Counted from the stretch's first letter, positions 10,329 to 21,403 are shown. The stretch: 64,000 bases of DNA from Brassica napus (GCF_020379485.1 NW_026014650.1:98501-162500); one strand, 5' to 3'. Made by a program: numbers and translations. Notes: generated from the sequence alone by a model not told the origin.

Positions 10329-11325
10329 TGATAGAACCAAAATAAGGATCACTCTTTCGGTAAGGTTGATATGAACTCAGATCCGAGAGGATTGAGAACT
10401 GATGGATCGAGGGGTGACACTAAGGGTTGCGGAATAGCCCAAAGATACTACCATAGATTCGAAGGTTGCCGGATGTGACGCACCGGTCCAACACAACGAA
10501 GTGGTTCGCTTGGAGATGACCTCACCAATAGAAGTATGAATGTTCTAAGCAAAGAACAATGAGAGAAGACTCAAAAGAAGCAAAGGAAAATCGATGTGAA
10601 TTTATTAAGGGGGGTCATCACATACTTATAAGGTTTGTGAGTCAAAGAAACATAAAGACATTTGTGGGAAAAGACAACATAGAAGATAGAAATGAATGAA
10701 AACAAGACATAGAAACTAGAAATGAAGACTTTGACTAAAGACTGGTCAAGGTGCGGATTCTTGTGTTGACTGGTCCAGATTCACAAAGATGTCCAGGTTC
10801 ATTCTGTGGTGATCAGGTCGTCCGCGGTAAGGAGCAGGATGGATGTAAGGCTGCCCGCATGGTTGATCGTCGATGATCCATGAACGGATGAAGAGATAGC
10901 TCGACCCAAATCTTCAGAGAGCTTAAGTATCCTTCCTTTGCAGTAGTTGAAAGCATCGATCATCAAAGTGGTTGGAAAGGTTGTGATCAGCCTGATCCGG
11001 GCGTGCTGTACGTCCCAAACGGGCCAGGAAAGATAGGCTAAGTCTGAAATCTGATTCTTCTCGATGATCATGGGTTCTGGCTTGACTGTTGGCTCTAGAA
11101 TGGCGAATGGATCGGGGAAGAACGCCTGTGGTTTGGCTGATTCGGTCATCAGATCGTGGATCCATCCTTAGGTCACGGCCAGGTGCACGCGGGTCGTTCC
11201 GGTACACGGCTCTGTCCGTTGATCTGGTACGGATGAATGGCTGAACCTCAGTTGGACTGATCTGATCATCCTGGTCACCATGCTGAGTCTGCTCCACGTC
11301 CTGGTCCAGGTCCTGGGTTCTATCA
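10329..11325 (-). repeat. LTR of the minus-strand gypsy element
   Basis: Bounded by TGATAGAACC and GGTTCTATCA (a 10-bp terminal inverted repeat), with a primer-binding site downstream. Upstream, on the minus strand, a purine tract GAAGAGGGAGGGAA (11326-11339) precedes TGATAGAACCC, as at a 3' LTR. ORFs inside it (for example 10923-11357) look like run-through frames, except that the last residues before the tract (NPFEEGGND) resemble a pol end. A second TGATAGAACCCAGG at 11381 offers an alternative start. Boundaries are therefore uncertain by 56 bp. Confidence 0.65.
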
Positions 11326-11381
11326 TTCCCTCCCTCTTCAAAAGGATTTGACCACAAATCCGGATCACCTGGGTTCTATCA

Positions 11382-14300
11382 TGTGGGCTGTGTATTCAGT
11401 ACACACAGGACGTCCCTGGGTCTCCGCCAGCACACACAGGACGCCGTGGCTGTCTGTGTGTGTCCGTTAGCACACACGGGACGTCCGTGGCTGTCCCTCA
11501 GTACATATATCAGAACGTTGGTCCTTGGACTCAACACGCTGGCCCTTCCCGTGGACTGTTTGGGTGATTTTGTCCCACGTGGGCTGTCTGTTCAGTACAC
11601 ACAGGACGTCCATGGGTGTTCGCCAGCACACACAGGACATCTGTGGCTGTTTGTGGCTGACCGTCAGCACACACAGGACGTCCGTGTGTGTCCGTGGGTG
11701 TCCGTCAGCACACACAGGACGTCCGTGTGTGTCCTTCAGCATACACATGACATCCGTGGCTGTCCGTGTGTGTCCGTCTGCACACACAGGACGTTCGTGG
11801 CTGTCCATCAGTACACATATCAGCACGTTGGTCCTTGGACCCTGCACGCTGGCCCTTCCCGTGGACTGTTTGGGTTATTTTGGCCCACGTGGGCTATCTC
11901 TTCAGTACTCACAGGACGTCTGTGGGTGTCCGCCAGCACACACAGGACGTCCGTGGCTGTCCGTGTGTTTTCGTGTGTGTCCGTCAGCACACACAGGACG
12001 TTCGTGGCTGTCCATCAGTACACATATCAGCACGTTGGTCCTTGGACTCAGCACGCTTACCCTTCCCGTGGACTGTTCGGGTGATTTAGGCCCACGTGGG
12101 CTGTCTGTTCAGTACACACAGGACGTCCGTGGGTGTCAGTCAGCACACACAGGACATCCGGGGACGTCCGTGTGTGTCAGTCAGAACACACAGGACATCC
12201 GGGGATGTCCGTGTGTATCCGTGTGTGTCCGTCAGCACACACAGGACGTCCGTGGCTGTCTATCAGTACGCGTATCAGCACGTTGGTCCTTGGACTCCGC
12301 ACGTTGAACCTTCCAGTGTAGTGTTCGGGTGATTTTGGCCCACGTGGGCTGTCTGGTCAGTACACACAAGACGTCCGTGGGTGTCTGCCAGCACACACAG
12401 GATGTTTGTGGCTGTCCGTGCGTGTCCGTGTGTGTCCGTCTGTGTCCGCCAGCACACACAGGACGTCCGTGGGTGTCCGTCAGTACACATATCAGCACGT
12501 TGGTCCTTGGACTCAGCACGCTGACCCTTTCCGTGGACTGTTCAGGTAATTTTGGCCCACGTGGGCTGTCTGTTCAGTACACACAGGACGTCCGTGGGTG
12601 TCCGTCAGCACACACAGGAAGTCCGTCTGTGTGTCCGTCAGCACACATAGGACGTCCGTGTGTGTCCGTCAGCACACACAGGACGTCCGTGGCTGTACAT
12701 CAGTACACATATCAGCACGTTGGTCCTTGGACTCAGCACCTTGACCCTTCCCGCGTGAACTGTTCGGGTGATTTTAGCCCACGTGGGCTGTCTGGTCAGT
12801 ACACACAGGACGTCCGTGGGTGTCCGCCACCACACACAGGACATCCGTGGCTGTCCGTGTGTGTCCGTGTGTGTTCGTCTGTGTCCGTCAACACACATAG
12901 GACATCCGTGGCTGTCCATCAGTACACATATCAGCACGCTGGCCCTTCCCGTGGACTGTTTGGGTGATTTAGGCCCACGTGTGTGTTCGTCTGTGTCCGT
13001 CAGCACACACATGACGTCCGTGGGTGTCCGCCAGCGCACACAGCACGTCTGTGGCTATCTGTTGCTGTATGTCAGCACACATAGGTCGTCCGTGGCTGTC
13101 CGTGTGTGTCCGTGTGTGTCTGTGGTTGTCCGCCAACACACACGGGACGTTCGTAGCTGTTCGTGGCTGTCCGCCAGCACACTCAGGACGTCCGTGTGTG
13201 TCCGTCAGCACACACAGGACGTCCGTGTGTGTCCATGTGTGCCCGTCAGCACACAGTGGACGTCCGTTGCTGTCCATCAGTAAACATTTCAGCACGCTGG
13301 TCCTTGGACTCAGCACGCTGGCCCTTCCCGTGGACTGTTTCAGTGATTTTGGCCAACGTGGGCTGTCTGTTCAGTACACACAGGACGTCCGTGTGTGTCC
13401 GTCAGCACACACAGGACGTCCGTGACTGTCCGTGTGTGTCCGTGTTTGTCCGTCAGCACACACATACCGTCTGTTGCTGTCCATCAGTACACATATCAGC
13501 ACATTGGTCCTTGGACTCAGCACGTTGACCATTGCCGTGGACTGTTCGGGTGATTTTGGCCCTTGTGGGCTGTCTGTTCAGTACACACAGGACGTCCGTG
13601 GGTGTCTGCCAGCACACACAGTACGTCCGTGGCTGTCTGTGTGCGTCCGTGTGTGTCCGTCTGTGTCCGTCAGCACACAAAGGACGTTTGTGGCTGTCAA
13701 TCAGTACACATATCAGCACTTTGGTCCTTGGAGTCAGCATGCTGGCCCTTCCCGTGGACTGTTTGGGTGATTTTGGCCCACGTGGGCTGTCTGTTCAGTA
13801 CACACAGGACATCCGTGGGTGTCCGCCAGCACACACAGGACGTCTGTGGGTGTCCGTCAGTACACATATCAGCACGTTGGTCCTTGGACTCAGCACGCTG
13901 ACCCTTCCCGTGGACTGTTCGGGTAATTTTGGCCCACGTGGGCTGTCTGTTCAGTACACACAGGACGTCTGTGGGTGTCCGTCAGCACACACAGGACGTC
14001 TGTCTGTGTGTCCGTCAGCACACACAGGACGTCCGTGTGTGTCCGTCAGCACACACAGGACGTCCGTGGCTGTCCATCAGTACACATATCAGCACGTTGG
14101 TCCTTGGACTCAGCACCTTGATCCTTCCCGTGAACTGTTCGGGTGATTTTGGCCCACGTGGGCTGTCTGGTCAGTACACACAGGACGTCCGTGGATGTCC
14201 GCCACCACACACAGGACATCCGTGGCTGTCCGTGTGTGTCCGTGTGTGTTCGTCTGTGTTCGTCAGCACACATAGGACATCCGTGGCTGTCCATCAGTAC

Positions 14301-16123
14301 ACATATCAGCACGTTGGTCCTTGGACTCAGCACGCTGGCCCTTCCCGTGGACTGTTTGGGTGAATAAGGCCCACGTGGGCTGTATGTTCAGTACACACAT
14401 GACGTCCGTGGGTGTCCGCCAGCGCACACAGCACGTCTGTGGCTATCTGTTGCTGTCTGTCAGCACACATAGGTTGTCCGTGGCTGTCCGTGTGTGTCTG
14501 TGGGTGTCCGCCAACACACACAGGACGTTCGCAGCTGTCCGTGGCTGTCCGTCAGCACACACAGGACGTCCATGTGTGTCCGTCAGCACACACAGGACGC
14601 CCGTGTGTGTCCATGTGTGCCCGTCAGCACACACTGGACGTCCATGGCTGTCCATCAGTACACATATCAGCACGCTGGTCCTTGGACTCAGCACGCTGGC
14701 CCTTCCCGTGGACTGTTTGAGTGATTTTGGCCAACGTGGGCTGTCTGTTCAGTACACAAAGGACGTCCGTGTGTGTCCGTCAGCACACACAGGACGTCCG
14801 TGACTGTCCGTGTGTGTCCGTGTTTGTCCGTCAGCACACACATAACGTCCGTTGCTGTCCATCAGTACACATATCAGCACATTGGTCCTTGGACTCAGCA
14901 CGTGGACCCTTCCTGTGGACTGTTCGGGTGATTTTGGCCCTTGTGGGCTGTCTGTTCAGTAAACACAGGATGTCCGTGGGTGTCCGCCAGCACACACAGG
15001 ACGTCCGTGGCTTTCCGTGGCTGTCCATCTGTATACATATCAGCACGTTGGTCCTTGGACTTAGCACGCTGGCCCTTCTCGTGGACTTTTTGGGTGATTT
15101 TGGCCCACGTGGGCTGTCTGTTCAGTACACAGAGGACGTCCGTGGGTGTCCGCCAGCACACACAGGACATTCGTGGCTGTCCATGGCTGTCCGTCAGCAC
15201 ACACAGGACATTCGTGGCTGTTCTTGTGTGTCCGTGTATGTCTGTGTCCGCCGTCAGAACACACAGGACGTCCGTGGCTGTCCATCAGTACACATATCAG
15301 CACGTTGGTCCCTGGACTCAGCACGCTGGCCCTTCCCGTGGACTGTTTGGGTGATTTTGGCCCACGTGGGCTGTCCGTTCAGTACATACAGGACGTCCGC
15401 GGGTGTCTGCCAGCACACACATGACGTCTGTGGCTGTCCGTGGTTGTCTGTCAGCACACACAGGACGTCTGTGGCTGTCCGTGTGTGTACGTGTGTGTCT
15501 GTGTGTGTCCGCCAGCATACACAGGATGTTCGGGGCTGTCCGTGGCTGTCTGTCAGCACACACAGGACGTCCGTATGTGTCCTTCAGCACACACATGACG
15601 TCCGTGGCTGTCCGTGGCTGTCCGTCAGCACACAAAGGACGTCTGTGATTGTCCGTGTGTGTCCGTCAGCACACACAGGACGTCCATGGGTGTCCGTCAG
15701 CACACACAGGATGTCTGTGTGTGTCCCGTCAACACACACAGGACGTCCGTGGCTGTCCATGTGTGTCTGTGTGTGTCCGTCAGCACACACAGGATGTCCG
15801 TGGCTATCAATCAGTACACATATCAGCATGTTGGTCCTTGGACTCAGCACCCTGGCCCTTCTCGTGGACTGTTTGGGTGATTTTGGCCCACGTGGGCTGT
15901 CTGTTCAGTACACATAGGACGTCCGTGGGTGTCCGCCAGCACACATAGGACGTCTGTGGATGTCCGTGGCTGTCCTACAGCACACACTGGACGTCTGTGG
16001 CTGTCCGTGTGTGTCCGTGTCTGTCCGTCAGCATACACAGGACGTCCGTGGCTGTCCATCAGTACACATATCAGCACGTTGGTCCTTGGACTCAGCACGC
16101 TGACCCTTCCTGTGGACTGTTCG
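11382..16123 (+). repeat. Complex tandem repeat, block 1 (4.7 kb)
   Basis: About 18 copies of a core of about 110-125 bp: TTGGTCCTTGGACTCAGCAC, then CCCTTCCCGTGGACTGTT, then GGCCCACGTGGGCTGTCTG and CAGTACACACAGGACG. Between cores lie variable numbers of 30-40-bp subunits of the form CCGTCAGCACACACAGGACG + TCCGTGGCTGT. Core-to-core spacing runs from about 150 to 520 bp. Core landmarks occur near 11518, 11828, 12024, 12282, 12500, 12719, 13300, 13506, 13722, 13877, 14098, 14316, 14672, 14883, 15048, 15305, 15828 and 16079. Every subunit carries GGACGTCC and every core GCCCACGTGGGC. Long overlapping ORFs (up to 398 codons, 14721-15917) are by-products of a stop-poor repeat. It is not the CentBr-type centromere satellite that I know of. 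Confidence 0.9.
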
Positions 16124-17241
16124 TGTCATGTCCCCTATCCTGGATAGGATCATCCGGACAGAAATTATTGCGAGGAGACGCACCAGTCAGGTCACATGAC
16201 CTAAAGACAAGCGTGTCATGGTCCAAAACGTGGTTAAGGGAATCAGGTAGCTGGAACTTAACCAAAATAAGGCAGATGCAAGCTCAAAGGAGCTGGACAA
16301 GCGAGCTGGTAGCTGGACGAGATCCAGGTGAAGCTCGATGAAGTGGGTGATCAGAATGGATCATGGGAGAACTAAGTATAGGTCTGGAAATAGACCAAGG
16401 GACTTAGAAGAATTGAAGAAGATAAAGGAAGCAAGCTGGACACAGTGTATAACAGCTGGGCGATGCAGTAAGCAAGCTCGACCAGCTAGGTGAAGTGTAG
16501 TGCAGCTCAATGTAGCTCACTGAAGTGTAGGTCAGCTCCCTGAGCTGGATGGTCTAGCTCACTCAGCTGGGTCAGCTGGGGGTCAGCTCAACTCAGCTGG
16601 ACTGAGTGTTCAAGTCATGGGCAGTTGGGCCGGGTCTGGATAGTGGCCGGGCCATGTGGGCGACCCGTGTGTACCGATGGGCTGATTGGCTCTTGGGATT
16701 GAGCCAGGAGCTTCGGCAATCCGTGTGGGCTTGTTTTTGGACATGTCCAGGACGTCTGGTAACTGCTTGAGGCGAAAGGGTGTGATCTGGACCATTGATT
16801 AAATCAATGGCCAGAAATGATATCGAAAGGGTGCAACCTTTGGAAAGGTAACTGCCCCTTCTTCTATAAAAGGCAGGCAAGTCCGTGCCTTTGCAGGCAC
16901 GCCAGGGCTTCCTCCTACACCCTGAAACACAAAGAAAACACAGATAAAAGACAGGGAGTTGGTCGGATACCCAATCCAAGACCATAAAGAGGCAGTTTTG
17001 GGAGAGATCAAGGGGGAAGTTATGAACGACTTTCTGGTGGCTTTTGATCCGTGAGGTTATCACCCAAAGCATCCTCCAGGGCCTGAGAACACACGCAAAT
17101 GGTGAGGAGAGAAGGTAGATGACCGGAATTCATTCCCAAAGGCCAAGACAGCCTTAAGGGCAGATGTGTGTAGGAAGGCAGTTTCATGGAAGTGCAAGGG
17201 GAGTTATGAACGACCCTGTGGTAGGTTTTCACCACTGATGA
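16124..17241 (+). repeat. Chromovirus-type LTR (TGTCATG family), left part
   Basis: Starts TGTCATGTCCCCTATCCTGG directly after a satellite core and continues at 50979 once the nested insertion with its GATGA duplication is removed. It has an AGCT-rich tract (about 16280-16600) and a TATA-like TATAAAAGG at about 16865. It is homologous to the minus-strand LTRs at 55592-58126 and 60496-63450. The right part ends at about 52755, lacking roughly the last 140 bp and the usual CTTACA terminus. Confidence 0.8.
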
Positions 17242-17779
17242 TGTAAGACCCGATCCTGGATTCCCCAATCCAACCAGACCGCGGCCTCACCAAACAATGC
17301 AACCAATTTCATTTACATATTCAAGTTCAAGTGTTAAATAATTCTAAGTCTTTTTCAGAGTTTTGAGGTTCCAACATTCACACTTAAACAATCCAACATC
17401 AACTAGGGCAAATAGATATTTCATAGATAATAACCAAGGTTCATACATCATTCATCATCCTAATAAATAGATCACACACTAGAATCGCATAAGTTCACAA
17501 GTTGCACAAAAGGCTACAATAATTACACAATTTTCAGAATCAACCCAATCACCACACATCTTCCCATGGCCGCGGTCCTCATGGTGCTTTTCCTTACCAC
17601 GGTCCATTTCTGGTCATGGCCATCATCCGCGGCCTTGTCCGGTTACTCTTGGCCACACCTCTCACCTTAGGAGTTCGGTCTCCAGGGGCGACTTCCTTCT
17701 CTTTCTCCTTTGCCTTCTCCTTGTCTTTCTGCCTCAAATCCATCCTCTTGATCACACGCCTAAACACACCAGGAACACT
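17242..17779 (-). repeat. 3' LTR of minus chromovirus, U5-side part
   Basis: Continues the LTR interrupted at 44444. The minus-strand terminus GGGTCTTACA is at 17242, followed by the target duplication GATGA (17237-17241), which pairs with 50974-50978. It contains the LTR mini-exon MDLRQKDKEKAKEKEKEV...RTPK (minus strand, ending at 17666) followed by a splice-donor-like AAG|GTGAGA. In the 5' copy of this LTR the sequence after that AAG is gag. Confidence 0.85.
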
Positions 17780-18378
17780 TGTCACGCCCCCAATCCTGAG
17801 TAGGATTGTTGGGACGGCCATGGTTCGAGGAAACGTGCAAGCCAGTCCTAGGACATCAAGGCAAGCGTTCCATGGTCGAGAAAGAAGGTTAAGGACATAA
17901 GGAAACTTAGACTTAACCTTATACAAGCTAAGAGACAGCTAGGACGAGTAAGACGGTAGCTGGACGAAGTGGACGAGTAGCTCGGCCAGCTCAAGGAAGC
18001 TAGTTTCAGTTCACTCCAGCTCAGTCCCTACTAGGTCAGCTCCACTAGCTGGACTACTAGCTCAATCAGCTGAGGCAGCTGAGAGTCAGCTCATCTCAGC
18101 TAGACGGACTGTCCAGGCTTTAGGCCGATGGTCCGGGTCCGGGTCAGTGGCGGGCTGTGAGGTCCGGCCATGAGGCCATGGGCTGTTGGGTCTTAGGACA
18201 AGGCCATGGGCTAAGTCCAGGAGGCTTGGGGCGTGGGTTGGGCTTGTGGCCGACCCCAAACCCAATCAGAAAGGGTGAAGGGATGCAAGTGGCCGAAAGG
18301 GGACAACCCTTGGCCGATGGTGCCCATTCGCTAGCAAGTCATGCCTGTTCATGGGGCAAGACTTACCCCCTCGTTTTC

Positions 18379-18386
18379 TATAAATA
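18379..18386 (+). promoter_or_regulatory. TATA box of chromovirus LTR
   Basis: TATAAATA inside the LTR, conserved at 43038-43045 in the partner LTR and at 7315-7322 in the solo LTR. It precedes the GA-rich leader and the mini-exon ATG by about 180 bp, the expected place for the retroelement promoter. Confidence 0.75.
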
Positions 18387-18562
18387 TGGGGGCTCTCTGG
18401 TCGATTTCATTATCCAATTCCAGAGTAAAATACTCAAAGAAACCGTAGAGAGAAAGAAAGAGAGAAAGAGAGAAAGAGAGAGTTCCGGCCAAGAGAAAGG
18501 CCGATTGTGGTGGTGTTGTGTTCCGGCGACTCTGATCGTTTGAGAACTAACTCCGGTCAAGA

Positions 18563-18616
18563 ATGGGAGATCAAGACAAGGAGAAGAGCATGGAGAACCC
18601 AGACGTGGTTCACAAG
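18563..18616 (+). CDS. gag: Putative LTR-encoded first exon of gag (18 codons)
   Basis: ATG to AAG, exactly 18 codons, MGDQDKEKSMENPDVVHK, followed by GTATGT, a strong plant 5' splice site. Joining to the acceptor at 19945 gives AGKSKSGKSRRSKR and then the ATG at 19988, all in frame with gag. The same frame and donor are present in the 3' LTR (43213-43266). Charged, Lys-rich composition matches the gag N-terminus. Supporting evidence comes from the minus-strand chromovirus, in which the equivalent LTR exon is already fused to gag. Splicing itself is inferred. Confidence 0.6.
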
Positions 18617-19945
18617 GTATGTGATGGGCCGTGGCTCCATCAGACCGAACAGACGGTCCATGCGACCGCACCGCGGCTCTGCTCAGTTCCTAAGTCCCAT
18701 CCGGCTCTCCTTATCTGTTTCAATTCGTTTCTCTTCTCTTCTCTCTGGTTAAACACGAAAGGTTGTGTTGGTTGAGTCCAAGGGACACGTCCCTAGGCTT
18801 TGGCCGAACATAATCAAACCGCTAGCCTAGACACGGGTCGGTTAGTGGGATGATCCGATCGCACCAAGACTGGGCGGTTAGGACGAACGGTTGGGAATGA
18901 CCTAAAGGGCACGAGTTGTCAAGAGTCACGAGTGTCCAAGAGGCACGAATGGCCAAAGGGTACATGTTCCAAACGGTGTCTTTCGGGACAGGTTAGGACC
19001 GATCCTTATGGATCAGCCTATGGCTTGTCTAGTCAAGACAAGGTCACGGTTTGTCTAAGCCAAGGTAGAGTCGCAAGGTCTGACCGGTTGCTAAGCCTTC
19101 CGAATTAGGCTTGAGGCTTACTCGGCCGATTGGATCCAGGCCTAAGGCCGGATCAGGTAAGGGAGTCCGTTGGGCCATCGAGCCGGACTCCATTGGCCGG
19201 TCGCACCTAGATTCTATCCGGTTAGACGGATTGGTCTTTGGGGACGATCCGGATCTGTTCGCATGTTCTGTTATCTATTCTGGACTCCATTGGGGTGGTT
19301 GGTTGAATGACTTAGGATACGGTAGGTAGGTTCATACGTTTTATGATTATGTTGACTGAGGTTTATCTAAGTTCTAGGAACCAAGCCAAGCATTGTAGAA
19401 TCAATCCGTTCTATTCTCGGTTATGATTAATGCTTATCTGGTTGTGGTTTCAGGAACTAAGGATGGTTCTGGTCAAGCCAAGGAGCCGTGAAGGCTCGGT
19501 CAGTGAGAGGCTGTGTAACGTGTGGTTAGATGATACTAAGGATGAACTAGTGATTGTCTATGAGACTGTTAAGAAGTTGTGTATTGAATCTCATGTTTCT
19601 TAGTAATACAAAGTTTATACATTGTTATTCCGCTGTGCAATCTGTTCCTTTGTTTATGAACCTCATATTCGAATATGACTTAGCAAATAAAAGACTTAAA
19701 ATGGATCAAACAAGCAAAGAAATTAATAAGTAAGCATTCGTATCCAGTTGGGTCAAGAGACCAGGAACGGGTCTTACAAGTTGGTATCAGAGCATGCTTG
19801 ATTCTAGGATAGTTGGGTTATGTAGTCCACACACACACGCAGCCAGCTGATTAGGTCTCACGGTGAGGTTTGATTGCTTAGTCTAGGGATTGTTTTGTTC
19901 TGTTTATGTTAGTGTGTTTTGTACTAACATTGACTGAATCCTTAG
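18617..19945 (+). other. Putative intron spanning LTR, PBS and leader
   Basis: 1,329 nt, GTATGT ... TACTAAC (19922-19928) ... CCTTAG. It has a strong donor, the ideal branch-point heptamer 17 nt before the acceptor, and a phase-0 join to gag. It would remove the end of the LTR and the primer-binding site, so spliced RNA could be translated but not primed normally for reverse transcription. Confidence 0.55.
19779..19793 (+). other. Primer-binding site, initiator-tRNA-Met type
   Basis: AGTTGGTATCAGAGC directly after the LTR terminus CTTACA. It matches the usual plant initiator-Met primer-binding sequence. Confidence 0.9.
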
Positions 19946-19987
19946 GCTGGAAAAAGCAAATCGGGAAAGTCCCGAAGAAGTAAGAGA

Positions 19988-21403
19988 ATGGCCGGTCAGT
20001 CTAGCCAAGTGGCCGTGGACGGAACTAATCTGTCCGGTTTGCAAACCGATCCGGCCGCGGCTAACGCTGAAAATGTGTTGCCAACTGATGAGGCTAATCT
20101 TACGGGGACGCAACAGGATGGTCAGGAACATCAGGAGAGTGATGAGGAAGTGGAATCCTCGAACGCTAACCGTGATGGTGGCCAGCGTGAGAAAGTGGCC
20201 GATGGTACGGCCAATGTAACCACAACACTGTCCAAAGAGGACTTGTTAGAGGCCATGAAGGTAATGGGGACTCAGGTGGCGGCTATGGCCCAATTGTTCA
20301 CGCCATTAGTGAACTCCTCAGTTGGCCAAGCTACGCATGTGGCTACAACCGCCCCCAACACCAATGGTCCAGTTGTGGAAACGGTCAAGGTGATCGAGAT
20401 TGATCCACCAGAAAGGACCGGGAAAAAGGTGGACTATCTGAGTTTGCTTCAGCACATCTCCCGTCTAGGGACGAAGCATTTCTCAGGAAGCACCGATCCT
20501 ATTGAGGCAGACGAGTGGAGGAGTAGGCTAGTCCGAAACTTCAGCTCAACTCGTTGTCCCGAGGATTACAAGAGAGACATTGCGGTTCACTTCCTGGAAG
20601 GGGACGCGCATAATTGGTGGCTGGCTGTGAACAAGCGCACCAATGGAAGTCTCCAGAGTTTTGCGGATTTCGAAGATGAATTCAACCGCAAATACTTTCC
20701 TGCAGAGGCTTGGGACCGTCTGGAAGGTAGATTCCTAGACCTTACCCAAGGCCGCAGGGCCGTACGTGAGTACGAAGAGGAGTTCAACCGGCTCCGACGT
20801 TTTGTTGGAAGGGAACTTGAGGACGAGACAGTCCAGGTTCGTCGGTTCATTCGAGGCTTAAGGCCGGAGCTGAGAACTCACTGTTCGATCTGCACCTTCA
20901 GCACCGTCGGAGAGCTGGTTGAACGTGTAGCTCTTTTGGAGTCTAACTTGGCCGAGGAAGCCAAGCTTAAGACAAAGTCGCAGTCTGTCCCGACGGGTAA
21001 GACTAACGACCGAAAGAGGAAGTGGGACCAGGTTGACGGAGGCAAGGCCTCTAGTGGACGACCTGAATGTCCCAAGTGTGGTAAGAACCATCCAGGTGAA
21101 TGCTGGAAAGCCATGGGAGCTTGTGTGAGATGTGGCAGCTTGGATCATTCCATCCGAGATTGCACTCGACCAAGCCGGACTCAGGGCCAATCCAGTGGCA
21201 GCGGCTCTCGGACTTGTTTCCATTGCGGCCAAAGCGGACACTTCCAAAGTGAATGTCCTAAGCGGCAAGGAGGACAAGGGAAGGGTCGTGGAGACACGGG
21301 AAAGTCGACCCAGAGCAGGCCGACCATAACACCAAGGGTGTATGAGCTGTCCCGTGACGACGGTGCTTCTGGATCGTTTGATTCGATCTCTGGTAATTCC
21401 TGA
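19988..21403 (+). CDS. gag: Chromovirus Gag (main exon)
   Basis: 471 codons from the ATG at 19988, with an in-frame upstream extension to 19946 if spliced. The N-terminal third is acidic and low-complexity. The Gag core lies at about residues 140-300 (ADEWRSRLVRNF ... HFLEGDAHNWWL ... FNRKYFPAEAWDRLEGRF). Two zinc-knuckle regions follow: a Cys-rich CPKCGKNHPGECWKAMGACV + RCGSLDH, and a classic CCHC, CFHCGQSGHFQSEC. Gag assembles the cytoplasmic particle and packages RNA. The frame stops at 21401-21403, but SISG|GTAATT marks an intron-like segment whose removal continues into protease. No lesion seen in this gene. Confidence 0.85.
   Translation: MAGQSSQVAVDGTNLSGLQTDPAAANAENVLPTDEANLTGTQQDGQEHQESDEEVESSNANRDGGQREKVADGTANVTTTLSKEDLLEAMKVMGTQVAAMAQLFTPLVNSSVGQATHVATTAPNTNGPVVETVKVIEIDPPERTGKKVDYLSLLQHISRLGTKHFSGSTDPIEADEWRSRLVRNFSSTRCPEDYKRDIAVHFLEGDAHNWWLAVNKRTNGSLQSFADFEDEFNRKYFPAEAWDRLEGRFLDLTQGRRAVREYEEEFNRLRRFVGRELEDETVQVRRFIRGLRPELRTHCSICTFSTVGELVERVALLESNLAEEAKLKTKSQSVPTGKTNDRKRKWDQVDGGKASSGRPECPKCGKNHPGECWKAMGACVRCGSLDHSIRDCTRPSRTQGQSSGSGSRTCFHCGQSGHFQSECPKRQGGQGKGRGDTGKSTQSRPTITPRVYELSRDDGASGSFDSISGNS

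Larger units (their letters stand above)
17780..19778 (+). repeat. 5' LTR of plus-strand chromovirus
   Basis: 1,999 bp from TGTCACGCCCCC to GGGTCTTACA, flanked outside by ACACT (17775-17779). It pairs with 42439-44443; by eye about 25-30 differences, mostly substitutions, plus one block of sequence exchange near 19281. AGCT-rich U3 at about 17930-18110, TATA box TATAAATA at 18379-18386, GA-rich leader, then an ATG mini-exon at 18563. Confidence 0.93.

Noticed and set aside
10923..11357. 144-codon frame with NPFEEGGND near the LTR as a gene
   Set aside because: Only the first residues resemble a pol end; the remainder lies inside the LTR and no domain is visible.
11382..16123. CRISPR-like array of short repeats with spacers
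   Set aside because: Repeats are degenerate, variable in length and tandem, and the surrounding sequence is a plant retroelement landscape.
11383..16147. Many Cys/His-rich proteins in the satellite, resembling zinc-finger or defensin-like products
   Set aside because: Cys and His come from repeating TGT and CAC codons in the GT/CA-rich units. Spacing follows the DNA repeat and overlapping frames in both strands look alike.
19779..19793. Possible tRNA sequence
   Set aside because: Only the complement of a tRNA 3' end is present; it is a primer-binding site directly after an LTR. No cloverleaf was found.
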